From NCBI GenBank assembly GCA_050256015.1, contig JBFWIL010000011.1:1-21918 (forward strand): a stretch of DNA of 21,918 nucleotides. Direction: 5' to 3'. Below the pieces are notes generated by a model that saw nothing but the letters and a program-made list of their open reading frames with translations, was not told the origin of the DNA and ran no database searches. Shown here piece by piece: positions 1-8,279 of the stretch. Origin of the DNA: JBFWIL01 sp050256015. Lineage in GTDB: Bacteria > Bacteroidota > Bacteroidia > Bacteroidales > Prolixibacteraceae. The translations under genes and the position numbers were made by a program. The first letter of the stretch is position 1, and every line of letters begins with the position of its first letter.

Positions 1-3000
1 CAGGAAAAAGGAAAGCTGTTGCAGCAGGAATTTGATACTCCCGACGGACAAAGCGGTTCGATTGAGCAGTTTTATCTGGAGGCTCCGGAGACTGAAGAGG
101 AAGATCCGTTTCTGGAAGAGGAAAGAAGCCTGATCGGCAATCTGGCGGCCCTGATCTCGGGAACCGCATCCAAAAAGGCCTTGCAGGTACTTTTGGCACA
201 GAACAATGAACGGCTGAAGGAGTTAAAAGGAATTAACCAGACATCGGGCATCCTGCAAAAGGGAAAATCGCTTGAAGAGTCGCTGCAGTCTATCTGCTCC
301 ATACTGCCTGCTTCCTGGCAGTTCCCGGAATGGACGGTGGCCCGGATCAGCTATGACGGGAAGGTCTTTGAAAGTCCGGGATTCCGGGAAACACCCTGGA
401 AGATGAGTCAGCATTTTGAGGCCCCGGGGCGTAAAAGGGGCCTCATTGATATTTGTTATGTGCGTCCTTTCCCTGAAGCTGATGAAGGTCCTTTTCTGAA
501 GGAAGAACGCGATTTGTTGGTAAACTTGGCCAACCTGATCGCCGGGTCGGCCACCCGAGATGTTTTTAACCGGCTTCACCGGGAGAATACGGAACGGCTG
601 AAAGAATTGAAAGCCATAAACCAAACTTCCAGGATTATTGACGAGGGCCGTACCGTGGAAGAGACCCTCCAGGATATCTGCCTGATTCTGCCCCGTTCGT
701 GGCAGTACCCGAGGCATACAGTTGCGCGAATCACTTTTGAGGGGAAAATCTATCTGAGCGCTAATTTTACAGAGACCCCGTGGAAACAGACGGAACATTT
801 CCTGACCATTGACAACAATAAAGGAACGATTGATATATTTTACCTGAAGGCTTTTCCCCCGGAAGACGAAGGCCCGTTCCTGGCCGAGGAGCGTAACCTG
901 CTGATCAATATTGCCAGGCTTATCAGCGGTTACCTGAATAATTACAAGGGCCGTTCCATTATTCACCGGAAGAGTGTGCCGGCCCAGGAAATATATCCTT
1001 CGGACGAATTCCGGAATTCGCTTTTTAAGGCTAAAAAGCCGCTTCAGCTGTATTTTAACCAGCAGGCCATTGACAAGTATATCTACCTGGATATGATGAA
1101 GTATAAGGTCAAGCATATCCTGTTTGTGGCAACCTTGTACGACGCCTTTATCCTGGAGAGCGAAGACTCCTTCTTTGAGAAATTCATGGGGGAAATCTAT
1201 CAGTACAGTTTATTCTCCGTTCCCCGGATTACCGGAGTCTCCTCGGCTGAAGAAGCTTTAGACCTGCTGGAAACCACTCGCTTAGATATGGTGATTCTGA
1301 TGGCCGGCATGGACAGGGATGCCACGGTTCACCTCAGTGAAGAGATCCGTGCCCGGAAAGAATCGCTTCCCATCTATCTGTTACTTAATAAAAAGAGCGA
1401 TATCTGTTATTTCGAGGAGCTGGAACCACAGATAACTTCCATTGACAAGCTGTTCGTATGGAACGGCGATTCCAGCATTTTGTTTGCCATTGTCAAGTCG
1501 ACCGAGGATAAGGTGAATGTAGAAAACGACACCCGGATCGGACTGGTACGCGTTATCCTGCTGATTGAAGACTCGCCCTTGTATTATTCCCGTTACCTGC
1601 AGTTTTTGTATAACATTGTCTTTGGCCAGGTTCAGCGCTTGCTTCCCGAGGTGGAGAAAAATGAGCTGGACAAGATTTGCAAGATGCGTTCACGTCCCAA
1701 GATTTTACTGGCCCGAAATTATGAGGAAGCCATTGCCATTTTTAACAGGTATAAGGATTTTATGCTGTGTGTGATTTCCGACGTGGAGTTTGAACGGGCC
1801 GGGGAGATGGATAAGAAAGCCGGGGCACGGTTTATTAGATATGTAAAATCGCATATTTCCAAGTTGCCTATAATTCTTCAGTCTTCAGAGAACAGCAACG
1901 AACGGGTGGCCCGGAAACTGGGAGTTGCCTTTCTTAACAAGAATTCGGAGACCCTGCTGAATGACCTGAAGCATTACCTGAATAGTTATATGGGGTTCGG
2001 GAATTTTGTGTTCCGGGACCGGGACGGGAACAAGATTGCCGAGGCCCGCTCGCTGCGTGAGTTTGAAATGCTGCTCCGGGAGGTCCCCGATGAATCGCTA
2101 TACCTGCATGCTTCTGAAAACCAGTTTTCCATGTGGCTGATGGCACGTGGAGAGATTCAGCTGGCCCGGACCCTGAACCCGGTACCCGTAACGGCGTTTA
2201 AAAATATGGAGGAGTCGCGTCTGTTTTTTCTGGATACCTTTCGTAAATACCGGGAGGAAAAAAAGAAAGGAAAGATCCTGGACTTTGACGAAACCTCTTC
2301 GCTGGACGAGAAAAATATCGTTTCCTTTGCCGGCGGATCGCTGGGCGGAAAAGGACGCGGACTGGCATTCATTGACACGCTGATCTATAATCTGGATTTC
2401 CCTTCGCTGATCCCGGGAATCAACGTGTTTACACCGATTACGGTAATTATCGGCAGCGATGAGTTTCAGCGGTTCATTCGCAAGAATAACCTCTTCTCCA
2501 GGATTATAGATCCGGCTGTCCCTTATGCCGGGCTCCGGCGTTATTTCGCGGAGGCCCATCTTTCCACGGCCCTGATGCGCAAGCTCAAGGTGTTTGTTTC
2601 GCAGGTTGACCGGCCCATAGCAGCCCGTTCGTCCAGTTCGTCGGAAGATTCCATCACCCAGCCGTTTGCCGGGGTGTTCGATACCTATATCATTCCGAAC
2701 AGCACCACCAACAAACGGGTGGTTCTCGACCGTCTTTCCATTGCCATCAAGCTGATTTTTGCCTCCACTTTTTCCGACAAGGCCCGGAATTACTTTACTG
2801 TGCTTCGACATAAGATTGAGGAGGAAAAGATGTCGGTGGTGCTCCAGGAACTGGTTGGTAACCGGTATGGCAATTACTATTATCCGCATATCAGCGGTAC
2901 GGCCCAGTCGTATAACTATTATCCGGTGGCCGATATGCGGCCGGACGAAGGTTTTGCCGTAGCAGCAGTAGGACTGGGTACCTATGTGGTAGACGGCTGG

Positions 3001-4005
3001 AAGTCTTATAGGTTTTCCCCCCGTTATCCGCTGGTTTCCATGTATACCATCAGAGACCTGCTAGACAGCACCCAGGTGCAGTTTTATGCGCTGGACTGCC
3101 GGGAGCGCGAGATCGACTTTCTGAAAGACGGAGAACTGGCTGCCCTGAGTCTGCTCGACATTGGTGAGGCCGAAAAGCACGGTACGCTGAAACATTGTGT
3201 GTCTGTGTACAATGCCGACAACGACCGGCTGGAACCGGGACTTGACAGGTATGGCCCGCGGGTGGTTAACTTCGCCAATATTCTTCAGTACGATCAGATT
3301 CCGCTGGCTAAAACCATCAGCATCTTGCTGAATGCCATAAAAGAAGCTTTTGGTTCACCTGTGGAAATTGAATATGCTGTGGATCTGAATCCGGGGAAGA
3401 ACGGACTGCCCACTTTTTACCTGCTGCAGATCAAGCCGCTAATCGGCGATCAGCTTCGGCAACAGATTAATTTCAATAAGATGAACAGGTCAAATATGTT
3501 GCTGTATACCCGTTCCAGCGTGGGTAACGGACGGATTACCGACATTGCTGATGTTATTTATATTGACAATAACCGTTTCAGCAAGATCAAAACCCAGGAG
3601 ATGGCAGCAGAAATTGAACAGCTGAACAGCCTGATGATTCAGGAAAACCGTCAGTATGTGCTGATTGGTCCCGGACGCTGGGGAAGCCGTGACCGTTTTG
3701 TGGGTATTCCGGTAAACTGGTCGCAGATTTCCAATGCCAAAGTGATTGTGGAAGTAAGCCTGGATAATTTTCCGCTGGATTCTTCCCTTGGATCTCATTT
3801 TTTCCATAATGTTACCTCAATGAATATCGGTTATTTTTCGGTGAAACATTCTTCTCCAACCGATTTTGTGTGCTGGGAAATGCTGGATAGGCAGAAAATT
3901 ATTCACGAAACCAGCTTTTTTAAGCATGTGCGTTTTAAACAGCCGGTAAGCATTCTGATGGACGGTAAACAGAAAATTTCGGCCATCCTGACCGGAGAAA
4001 AATAA
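1..4005 (+). CDS. Tandem GAF-like / receiver / PEP-synthase-type ATP-grasp protein (5' end outside window)
   Basis: The frame is open from base 1, so the true start lies upstream. Residues are counted from the TTG at 19. Residues 1-310 hold a 128-residue module: two full copies plus the end of an earlier one. Each has a helix with ERLKELK-INQTS, an SWQ-P-TVARI core, ETPWK and a DEGPFL-EER-LL helix, as in GAF-like modules of sensor kinases. Residues 360-495 look like a receiver but lack the acidic pair (A371/T372) and phospho-acceptor (M428). Residues 510-655 form a second receiver-like domain with E517/D518, D588, S622 and K641. Residues 765-1145 resemble the PEP synthase/PPDK nucleotide-binding domain: GGKGRG at 776, R870 with E876/D877, IEYA at 1117 and LQIKP at 1136. 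I see no standard phosphohistidine swivel domain. The last 170 residues include GPGRWGS and GSHFF. A signal-dependent phosphotransferase role is inference; the substrate is unknown. Confidence 0.85.
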   Translation, partial: QEKGKLLQQEFDTPDGQSGSIEQFYLEAPETEEEDPFLEEERSLIGNLAALISGTASKKALQVLLAQNNERLKELKGINQTSGILQKGKSLEESLQSICSILPASWQFPEWTVARISYDGKVFESPGFRETPWKMSQHFEAPGRKRGLIDICYVRPFPEADEGPFLKEERDLLVNLANLIAGSATRDVFNRLHRENTERLKELKAINQTSRIIDEGRTVEETLQDICLILPRSWQYPRHTVARITFEGKIYLSANFTETPWKQTEHFLTIDNNKGTIDIFYLKAFPPEDEGPFLAEERNLLINIARLISGYLNNYKGRSIIHRKSVPAQEIYPSDEFRNSLFKAKKPLQLYFNQQAIDKYIYLDMMKYKVKHILFVATLYDAFILESEDSFFEKFMGEIYQYSLFSVPRITGVSSAEEALDLLETTRLDMVILMAGMDRDATVHLSEEIRARKESLPIYLLLNKKSDICYFEELEPQITSIDKLFVWNGDSSILFAIVKSTEDKVNVENDTRIGLVRVILLIEDSPLYYSRYLQFLYNIVFGQVQRLLPEVEKNELDKICKMRSRPKILLARNYEEAIAIFNRYKDFMLCVISDVEFERAGEMDKKAGARFIRYVKSHISKLPIILQSSENSNERVARKLGVAFLNKNSETLLNDLKHYLNSYMGFGNFVFRDRDGNKIAEARSLREFEMLLREVPDESLYLHASENQFSMWLMARGEIQLARTLNPVPVTAFKNMEESRLFFLDTFRKYREEKKKGKILDFDETSSLDEKNIVSFAGGSLGGKGRGLAFIDTLIYNLDFPSLIPGINVFTPITVIIGSDEFQRFIRKNNLFSRIIDPAVPYAGLRRYFAEAHLSTALMRKLKVFVSQVDRPIAARSSSSSEDSITQPFAGVFDTYIIPNSTTNKRVVLDRLSIAIKLIFASTFSDKARNYFTVLRHKIEEEKMSVVLQELVGNRYGNYYYPHISGTAQSYNYYPVADMRPDEGFAVAAVGLGTYVVDGWKSYRFSPRYPLVSMYTIRDLLDSTQVQFYALDCREREIDFLKDGELAALSLLDIGEAEKHGTLKHCVSVYNADNDRLEPGLDRYGPRVVNFANILQYDQIPLAKTISILLNAIKEAFGSPVEIEYAVDLNPGKNGLPTFYLLQIKPLIGDQLRQQINFNKMNRSNMLLYTRSSVGNGRITDIADVIYIDNNRFSKIKTQEMAAEIEQLNSLMIQENRQYVLIGPGRWGSRDRFVGIPVNWSQISNAKVIVEVSLDNFPLDSSLGSHFFHNVTSMNIGYFSVKHSSPTDFVCWEMLDRQKIIHETSFFKHVRFKQPVSILMDGKQKISAILTGEK
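115..940 (+). repeat. In-frame tandem repeat, 128-codon (384-bp) period
   Basis: The EER-LL-NLA-LI-G helix starts at residues 33, 161 and 289 (bases 115, 499, 883), which is exactly 128 codons apart each time. The ERLKELK-INQTS helix recurs at residues 62 and 190 with the same period. Copies have diverged at many residues but keep the spacing, so this is an old duplication of a protein module. A further copy begins upstream of the window. Confidence 0.85.
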
Positions 4006-4101
4006 AAGGAAACAGACCCCTGTTGTGAAATTTGCGGCAGGCTGTTTTGCAGCCACACAGGTGGAAGGAAGTCGTAAACAACGAATAAAGAAACAAAATG
4101 C

Positions 4102-4752
4102 ATGATTGAGATTGCCGTTTTTGATGAACACAGACTGATGCTGGAAGGAATTACCCGTTTACTGGAAGGAGACGATGATCTGAAGATTGTCTGGACCTCC
4201 TGTGATCGGGAGGTACTTGTTAAAAAACTTCAGTTAATCCGGGTGCATGTGCTGGTTATAAACCTGCACGACAGTTCGGTAAAAAATTTCAATCTCATTG
4301 TGCAGCTTACCATTGCCAGTCCGAAAGTGAAAATTCTGGTCATTTCGCCGCTTTCCGGAGAAGAAATCGTGCTAAAAGCCATAAAAGCCGGAGCCAAAGG
4401 TTTTCTCGGGGCAGAATCAGACCGGAACGATCTGTTGGAGGCCGTTTATACCTTGCGTAACGGTTATGATTATTTCAGCAAGCCTATTACCCGGTTGCTT
4501 TTGAACAGGTATATTTCAAATATGAATAACAATGGCGCTCCGGATGAGGGAACCGGGGAACTGAGCTCCCGTCAGATTGAAATTCTCAGGCTTTGGGGAG
4601 AAAGCCTGACGAACCAGGAGATTGCTGACCGCCTGTTTATTAGCGTCCGGACCGTGGAATCGCATAAAAACCACATTATGCAGAAGCTGAACCTGAAAAG
4701 CACGGTAGATATGGTGAAGTTTGCCATTAAAAACAACATTATCGAAATATGA
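4102..4752 (+). CDS. NarL/FixJ-type LuxR-family regulator with degenerate receiver
   Basis: This 216-residue protein has a receiver-like domain (about 1-120) and a LuxR-type HTH (about 152-214: LSSRQIEIL, NQEIADRLFIS, TVESHKNHIMQKL). The HTH looks intact and should bind DNA. The receiver keeps the acidic pair D8/E9 and S82. At the phospho-acceptor position it has Asn54, in VLVINL where family members have VLLDL, and Ala104 replaces the conserved Lys. It is therefore unlikely to use ordinary Asp phosphorylation. The ATG at 4102 is used because the ATG at 4098 runs into a stop after three codons. It lies 96 nt after the large ATP-grasp gene with no terminator or -7 box seen between them, so cotranscription is likely. 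gdhA follows on the same strand. Family assignment is firm; targets are unknown. Confidence 0.92.
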   Translation: MIEIAVFDEHRLMLEGITRLLEGDDDLKIVWTSCDREVLVKKLQLIRVHVLVINLHDSSVKNFNLIVQLTIASPKVKILVISPLSGEEIVLKAIKAGAKGFLGAESDRNDLLEAVYTLRNGYDYFSKPITRLLLNRYISNMNNNGAPDEGTGELSSRQIEILRLWGESLTNQEIADRLFISVRTVESHKNHIMQKLNLKSTVDMVKFAIKNNIIEI

Positions 4753-4796
4753 GGTATGGAGGTTCTGTTATCTTTTTTTGCCTTTTTATACTCTTC

Positions 4797-4813
4797 TTAC
4801 GTGAAACACGTAA
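4797..4813. promoter_or_regulatory. Perfect inverted repeat upstream of gdhA, candidate operator
   Basis: TTACGTG-AAA-CACGTAA has perfect 7-bp arms around a 3-bp spacer. Its centre is about 49 bp upstream of the gdhA -7 box, so near -60 from the expected transcript start, a usual site for an activator. No T-run follows, so it does not look like a terminator for the upstream gene. The bound protein is unknown; the adjacent LuxR-type regulator is one candidate (inference). Confidence 0.5.
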
Positions 4814-4849
4814 ATTTATTAAAAAAGACAGTGTTTTTATTCTGAATAT

Positions 4850-4857
4850 TACTTTTG
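4850..4857 (+). promoter_or_regulatory. Bacteroidota -7 box for gdhA
   Basis: TACTTTTG matches the TAnnTTTG consensus of the Bacteroidota primary sigma factor. No clear TTG -33 box lies 17-23 bp upstream, which fits an activator-dependent promoter. The predicted leader is about 50 nt. Confidence 0.5.
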
Positions 4858-4914
4858 CGATCGAAAATGTTTCTTTTTGAAATCTACAGTACGTATTCAA
4901 AATAAAATACAGTT

Positions 4915-6267
4915 ATGACAGACATGTTAGACATTAAGGTAAATGAGTTCATGGCAAAAGTTATCGCCAAGAATCCGGGTGAGGTGGAATTTCACCAGGC
5001 CGTAAAGGAAGTGGTTGAATCGCTGATGCCCTTTATTGATGAAAATCCCAAGTATCAGTACGCTAAAGTACTTGAGCGGATGGTAGAACCCGAACGGGTT
5101 ATTATGTTCCGGGTGCCTTGGGTGGACGACAAGGGTCAGATCAGGATAAACCGCGGATTCCGTATTCAGATGAACAGCGCCATTGGTCCTTACAAGGGGG
5201 GACTGCGTTTTCACCCGACCGTTAACCTGGGTATATTGAAGTTCCTGGCCTTTGAACAGGTCTTTAAGAACAGTCTGACAACCATTCCTATGGGCGGGGG
5301 TAAAGGTGGTTCCGATTTTGATCCGAAGGGAAAATCAGACAATGAAGTGATGCGCTTCTGCCAGAGTTTTATGACCGAATTGCAGCGGTTTATTGGTAGC
5401 GACACTGATGTGCCGGCAGGCGACATTGGTGTTGGCGGCCGTGAAATTGGTTATTTGTACGGACAGTACAAACGGATTCGCAATGAGTTTACCGGCGTGT
5501 TGACCGGCAAGGCTATTGAGTGGGGAGGCAGTTTGATTCGTCCGGAAGCTACCGGATACGGAACGGTTTATTTCGCCCAGGAAATGCTGAAAACCAAAGG
5601 ATTGGAGATAAAAGGGAAAGTGGCTACAGTTTCCGGATCGGGCAATGTGGCCCAGTATGCTGCTGAGAAGCTCATCAGCCTGGGAGCCAAGGTGGTTACC
5701 CTGTCCGACTCTTCCGGCTTTATCTATGATCCGGACGGAATAGACGAAGAAAAGCTGGCTTATGTGTTTGAACTAAAAAACATCCGTCGCGGACGGATCA
5801 AGGAATATGCAGAGAAATACGGAGTACAATACTTCGAAGGCCAGACTCCCTGGGGTGTTAGGTGTGATCTGGCTTTCCCCTGCGCTACCCAGAACGAGCT
5901 GAGTGAGGAAGATGCCAAAACACTGATTGCTAATGGCGTTCAGGTGGTTGCCGAAGGGGCTAACATGCCTTCTACAGCCGAAGCTGTTGAAGTGTTCCTG
6001 GAAAAGAAGATCCTTTATGCTCCGGGTAAGGCTTCCAATGCCGGCGGTGTGGCTACTTCCGGACTGGAAATGACGCAGAACGCCATGCGTTTGCCCTGGA
6101 CCCGCGAGGAAGTAGATGCCAAACTGCACCGGATCATGATCAGCATTCACGAAACCTGTGTGAAATACGGTACCGAAACGGATGGTACGATCAATTACGT
6201 TAAAGGTGCCAATATAGGCGGATTTATCAAAGTTGCCGACGCTATGATTGCTCAGGGCGTTGTATAA
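4915..6267 (+). CDS. gdhA: NADP-type glutamate dehydrogenase
   Basis: The enzyme interconverts 2-oxoglutarate plus ammonium and glutamate with NAD(P)H; this class mostly assimilates ammonium. The 450 residues match the hexameric bacterial GDH length. Conserved parts in order: GPYKGGLRFHP (substrate Lys94), PMGGGKGGSDFDP with catalytic Lys130, PAGDIGVGGREIGY with Asp170, and the Rossmann motif GSGNVAQYAAEK at about 241. The SDSSG stretch at about 264 is typical of NADP-preferring enzymes; cofactor choice is inferred from it. The ATG at 4915 is used; an ATG three codons later is also possible. No Shine-Dalgarno site is seen, as is usual in this phylum. It follows the LuxR-type regulator by 162 bp, with a palindrome and a -7 box between, and ends at a strong terminator, so it can be its own unit. 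Confidence 0.97.
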   Translation: MTDMLDIKVNEFMAKVIAKNPGEVEFHQAVKEVVESLMPFIDENPKYQYAKVLERMVEPERVIMFRVPWVDDKGQIRINRGFRIQMNSAIGPYKGGLRFHPTVNLGILKFLAFEQVFKNSLTTIPMGGGKGGSDFDPKGKSDNEVMRFCQSFMTELQRFIGSDTDVPAGDIGVGGREIGYLYGQYKRIRNEFTGVLTGKAIEWGGSLIRPEATGYGTVYFAQEMLKTKGLEIKGKVATVSGSGNVAQYAAEKLISLGAKVVTLSDSSGFIYDPDGIDEEKLAYVFELKNIRRGRIKEYAEKYGVQYFEGQTPWGVRCDLAFPCATQNELSEEDAKTLIANGVQVVAEGANMPSTAEAVEVFLEKKILYAPGKASNAGGVATSGLEMTQNAMRLPWTREEVDAKLHRIMISIHETCVKYGTETDGTINYVKGANIGGFIKVADAMIAQGVV

Positions 6268-6293
6268 CAGCGGAGAGATTCATGTTTTATACA

Positions 6294-6326
6294 GAGGGCT
6301 TTGCCGGTTGGCAGGGCCCTTTTTTT
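6294..6326 (+). terminator. Rho-independent terminator of gdhA
   Basis: The arms 6294-6305 and 6310-6321 pair over 12 bp, including three G-U pairs, around a GGTT loop. They run into seven T residues (6320-6326), 27 nt after the gdhA stop. Confidence 0.85.
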
Positions 6327-6363
6327 GAGCAGGATACCGGCTATTCCGGGAGGAGAGGTTCGC

Positions 6364-6381
6364 AAAAATACCGTTTCCGGT
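6364..6381 (-). terminator. Possible weak terminator of the M16/O-methyltransferase operon
   Basis: On the minus strand a 4-bp stem, ACCG-GAAA-CGGT (6381-6370), with a GAAA tetraloop is followed by A and five T residues, 12 nt after the methyltransferase stop. The stem is short, so this is tentative. Confidence 0.3.
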
Positions 6382-6392
6382 TGACATGGGCT

Positions 6393-7040
6393 CTAAAGTA
6401 TCGGTTCGTCTTTTTTGCGGATCAGCATCAACCCGTCCCGTATGGGCAGGATCAGCTGGCTTACCCGCGGATCTTTCTTTACTTTTTCATTGAATTCCAG
6501 GATGCCGGCCGACTGCTTGTCGTTTAGGGTCTGCACCACCTTACCTCCCCATAGAACATTGTCGGCCAGCAGAAATCCGCCGGCTTTCAGCTTTTGCAGG
6601 ATCATATCATAAAACAGGGGATACTGCCGTTTGTTGGCATCCAGGAAAACCAGGTCAAAGTTTTCTTTCAGGGTCGGTATGATTTCCAGGGCATCTCCTG
6701 TATGCGGGATAATGGACCCGCCCAGGCCAGCCCGCTCAAAATAACTCTGGGCCATGGGGGCCAGTTCATCATTGATCTCAATGGTGTGGAGCCTGCCTCC
6801 TGTTTTTAAGCCCCTGGCCAGGCATATGGCGGAATAGCCGGTGTAAGTGCCGATTTCCAGTATACGGGCAGGACGGATCATCCGACTGATCATTTCCAGC
6901 AGATGGCCCTGCAGGTGCCCCGACAGCATACGGGGATGGACGACCCGCAGGTGGGTTTCCCGGTCCAGTTCCCTGAGCAGCTCGTCTTCCGCGTTGCTGT
7001 GATCCTGGATGTAACGTTCCAGTTCCCTGTCGGTTCGCAT
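6393..7040 (-). CDS. SAM-dependent O-methyltransferase (family 3, catechol/caffeoyl-CoA type)
   Basis: The protein has 215 residues, the normal length for bacterial members of Methyltransf_3. SAM motif I is ILEIGTYTGYS (60-70). The acidic TIEIN stretch at about 86-90 should hold the SAM ribose. VFLDANK (Asp134) and ADNVLWGG (Asp160, Asn161) supply the divalent-metal ligands of this family. These enzymes methylate catechol-like hydroxyls; the substrate cannot be told from sequence. The start codon overlaps the stop of the upstream M16 peptidase gene by one base (TAATG), so the two are translationally coupled and share a promoter. The role of the pairing is not clear. Confidence 0.92.
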   Translation of the reverse strand: MRTDRELERYIQDHSNAEDELLRELDRETHLRVVHPRMLSGHLQGHLLEMISRMIRPARILEIGTYTGYSAICLARGLKTGGRLHTIEINDELAPMAQSYFERAGLGGSIIPHTGDALEIIPTLKENFDLVFLDANKRQYPLFYDMILQKLKAGGFLLADNVLWGGKVVQTLNDKQSAGILEFNEKVKKDPRVSQLILPIRDGLMLIRKKDEPIL

Positions 7041-8266
7041 TATTCGTATATTAAAGTGCTTATTGAATTTTCGTCCAATACTTCATTGGCGATATCCAGC
7101 AGTTGTCCGGCAGTAATTTGTTCGATCTTGCGGCAGATGGTTTCCAGGCTGTCCACCTGATCGTATAACAGGTAGCTTTTACCCAGGGTCAGCATCAGAT
7201 CGTCGCGGTCTTCACTGGATATGGCCAGTTGTCCGGTCAGCTGTTTTTTAGCCCGGCTAAGCTGAAGAATTCCCAGTTCTTTTTCCCGCAGGCGGGCAAA
7301 TTCTTTTTTGACCAGCCTCAGCGCTTTTTCCAGGTTTCCCCGGTCGGTACCGAAGTACACGCTGAAGGCTCCGGTGTCGGAATAGGAAGTGTAGTTCGAT
7401 TCTACATTGTAGGCCAGTCCGTTGCGCTCGCGCAGGCTCAGGTTCAGCCTGGAATTCATGGCATTGCCTCCAAGCATGTTGTTTAGCAGCACCATGCCCA
7501 TACGTTTGCTGCTGCGGGCGTCATAGGCAATGTTGCCGAGAATGCAGTGGCTTTGAAAGGTGTCCTTGCTGATTTTTTTTATACCGGATGCATAGCCGCT
7601 GAAGGCTGTCCGGGGCCTGATTCGCTGCCGTTGCGGGATCTGTCCGAAATATTTTTCGGCCATAGTCCTGAATTTGGCAAAGGAAATATTGCCCACCGAG
7701 CTGAGTACCATCTCTGTTGTGTGGTAGTTGTTCCGGATAAACCTGGTAATGTTTTCCCTGCTAAACGACCGGATCAGCTCGGGGGTTCCAAGGATATTCC
7801 GGGCGATGGGGTGGCCGTCGAAGAGCAGCTCATCAAAGTCGTCGAAAATCAGTTCCTGCGGACTGTCCTGGTAGGAGTTGATCTCTTCAATTACCACCTC
7901 TTTTTCACGTTCCAGTTCCTTCTCGGGAAAGGTGCTGCTGGTGATGATGTCGCTGACCAGCTCCATGCTGCGGTCGTAATATTCATTCAGGAAAGTGGCG
8001 TAAACGGCTGTTTCTTCCTTGCCGGTATAGGCATTCAGCTCCCCTCCGGCATCTTCGATACGGCTGATGATGTGAAAGGCCTTTCTTTTTTTGGTTCCCT
8101 TGAATATGGTATGCTCAATGAAATGGGCAATACCCTGTTCTTCGCTTAGCTCATCGCGTGAACCGGTATTCAGGATGATTCCGAAATGGGCAGCAGGCGA
8201 ATCGACCTGCTGCTGGATAATCCGGATTCCGTTTGTTAATCTGTCCGTGTTTATCTTCACGATCAC
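7040..8266 (-). CDS. M16-family zinc metallopeptidase
   Basis: This 408-residue protein is a single-copy M16B peptidase like mitochondrial processing peptidase beta and B. subtilis YmxG. The inverted zinc motif HFIEH is at 48-52, with the third ligand near Glu127/Glu128 in VVIEEIN, 76 residues after His52 as expected. GGELNAYTGKEETAVYA and the C-terminal RNGLAYNVESNYTSYSDTGAFSVYFG stretch are family hallmarks. No signal peptide is seen, so it is probably cytoplasmic and degrades peptides. The start codon is GTG at 8264-8266; a second in-frame GTG is two codons later. A strong promoter lies only 14 bp upstream, so the mRNA is nearly leaderless. It is first gene of an operon with the O-methyltransferase. 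Confidence 0.93.
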   Translation of the reverse strand: MIVKINTDRLTNGIRIIQQQVDSPAAHFGIILNTGSRDELSEEQGIAHFIEHTIFKGTKKRKAFHIISRIEDAGGELNAYTGKEETAVYATFLNEYYDRSMELVSDIITSSTFPEKELEREKEVVIEEINSYQDSPQELIFDDFDELLFDGHPIARNILGTPELIRSFSRENITRFIRNNYHTTEMVLSSVGNISFAKFRTMAEKYFGQIPQRQRIRPRTAFSGYASGIKKISKDTFQSHCILGNIAYDARSSKRMGMVLLNNMLGGNAMNSRLNLSLRERNGLAYNVESNYTSYSDTGAFSVYFGTDRGNLEKALRLVKKEFARLREKELGILQLSRAKKQLTGQLAISSEDRDDLMLTLGKSYLLYDQVDSLETICRKIEQITAGQLLDIANEVLDENSISTLIYE

Positions 8267-8279
8267 TTGAATTGGTGTG

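Noticed and set aside
223..1116. 297-residue minus-strand frame inside the first gene
   Set aside because: Antisense to the tandem sensor modules; low-quality, repeat-driven frame.
4006..4101. Possible terminator between the first gene and the regulator
   Set aside because: GGCTG-TTTTG-CAGCC forms a 5-bp hairpin but no T-run follows.
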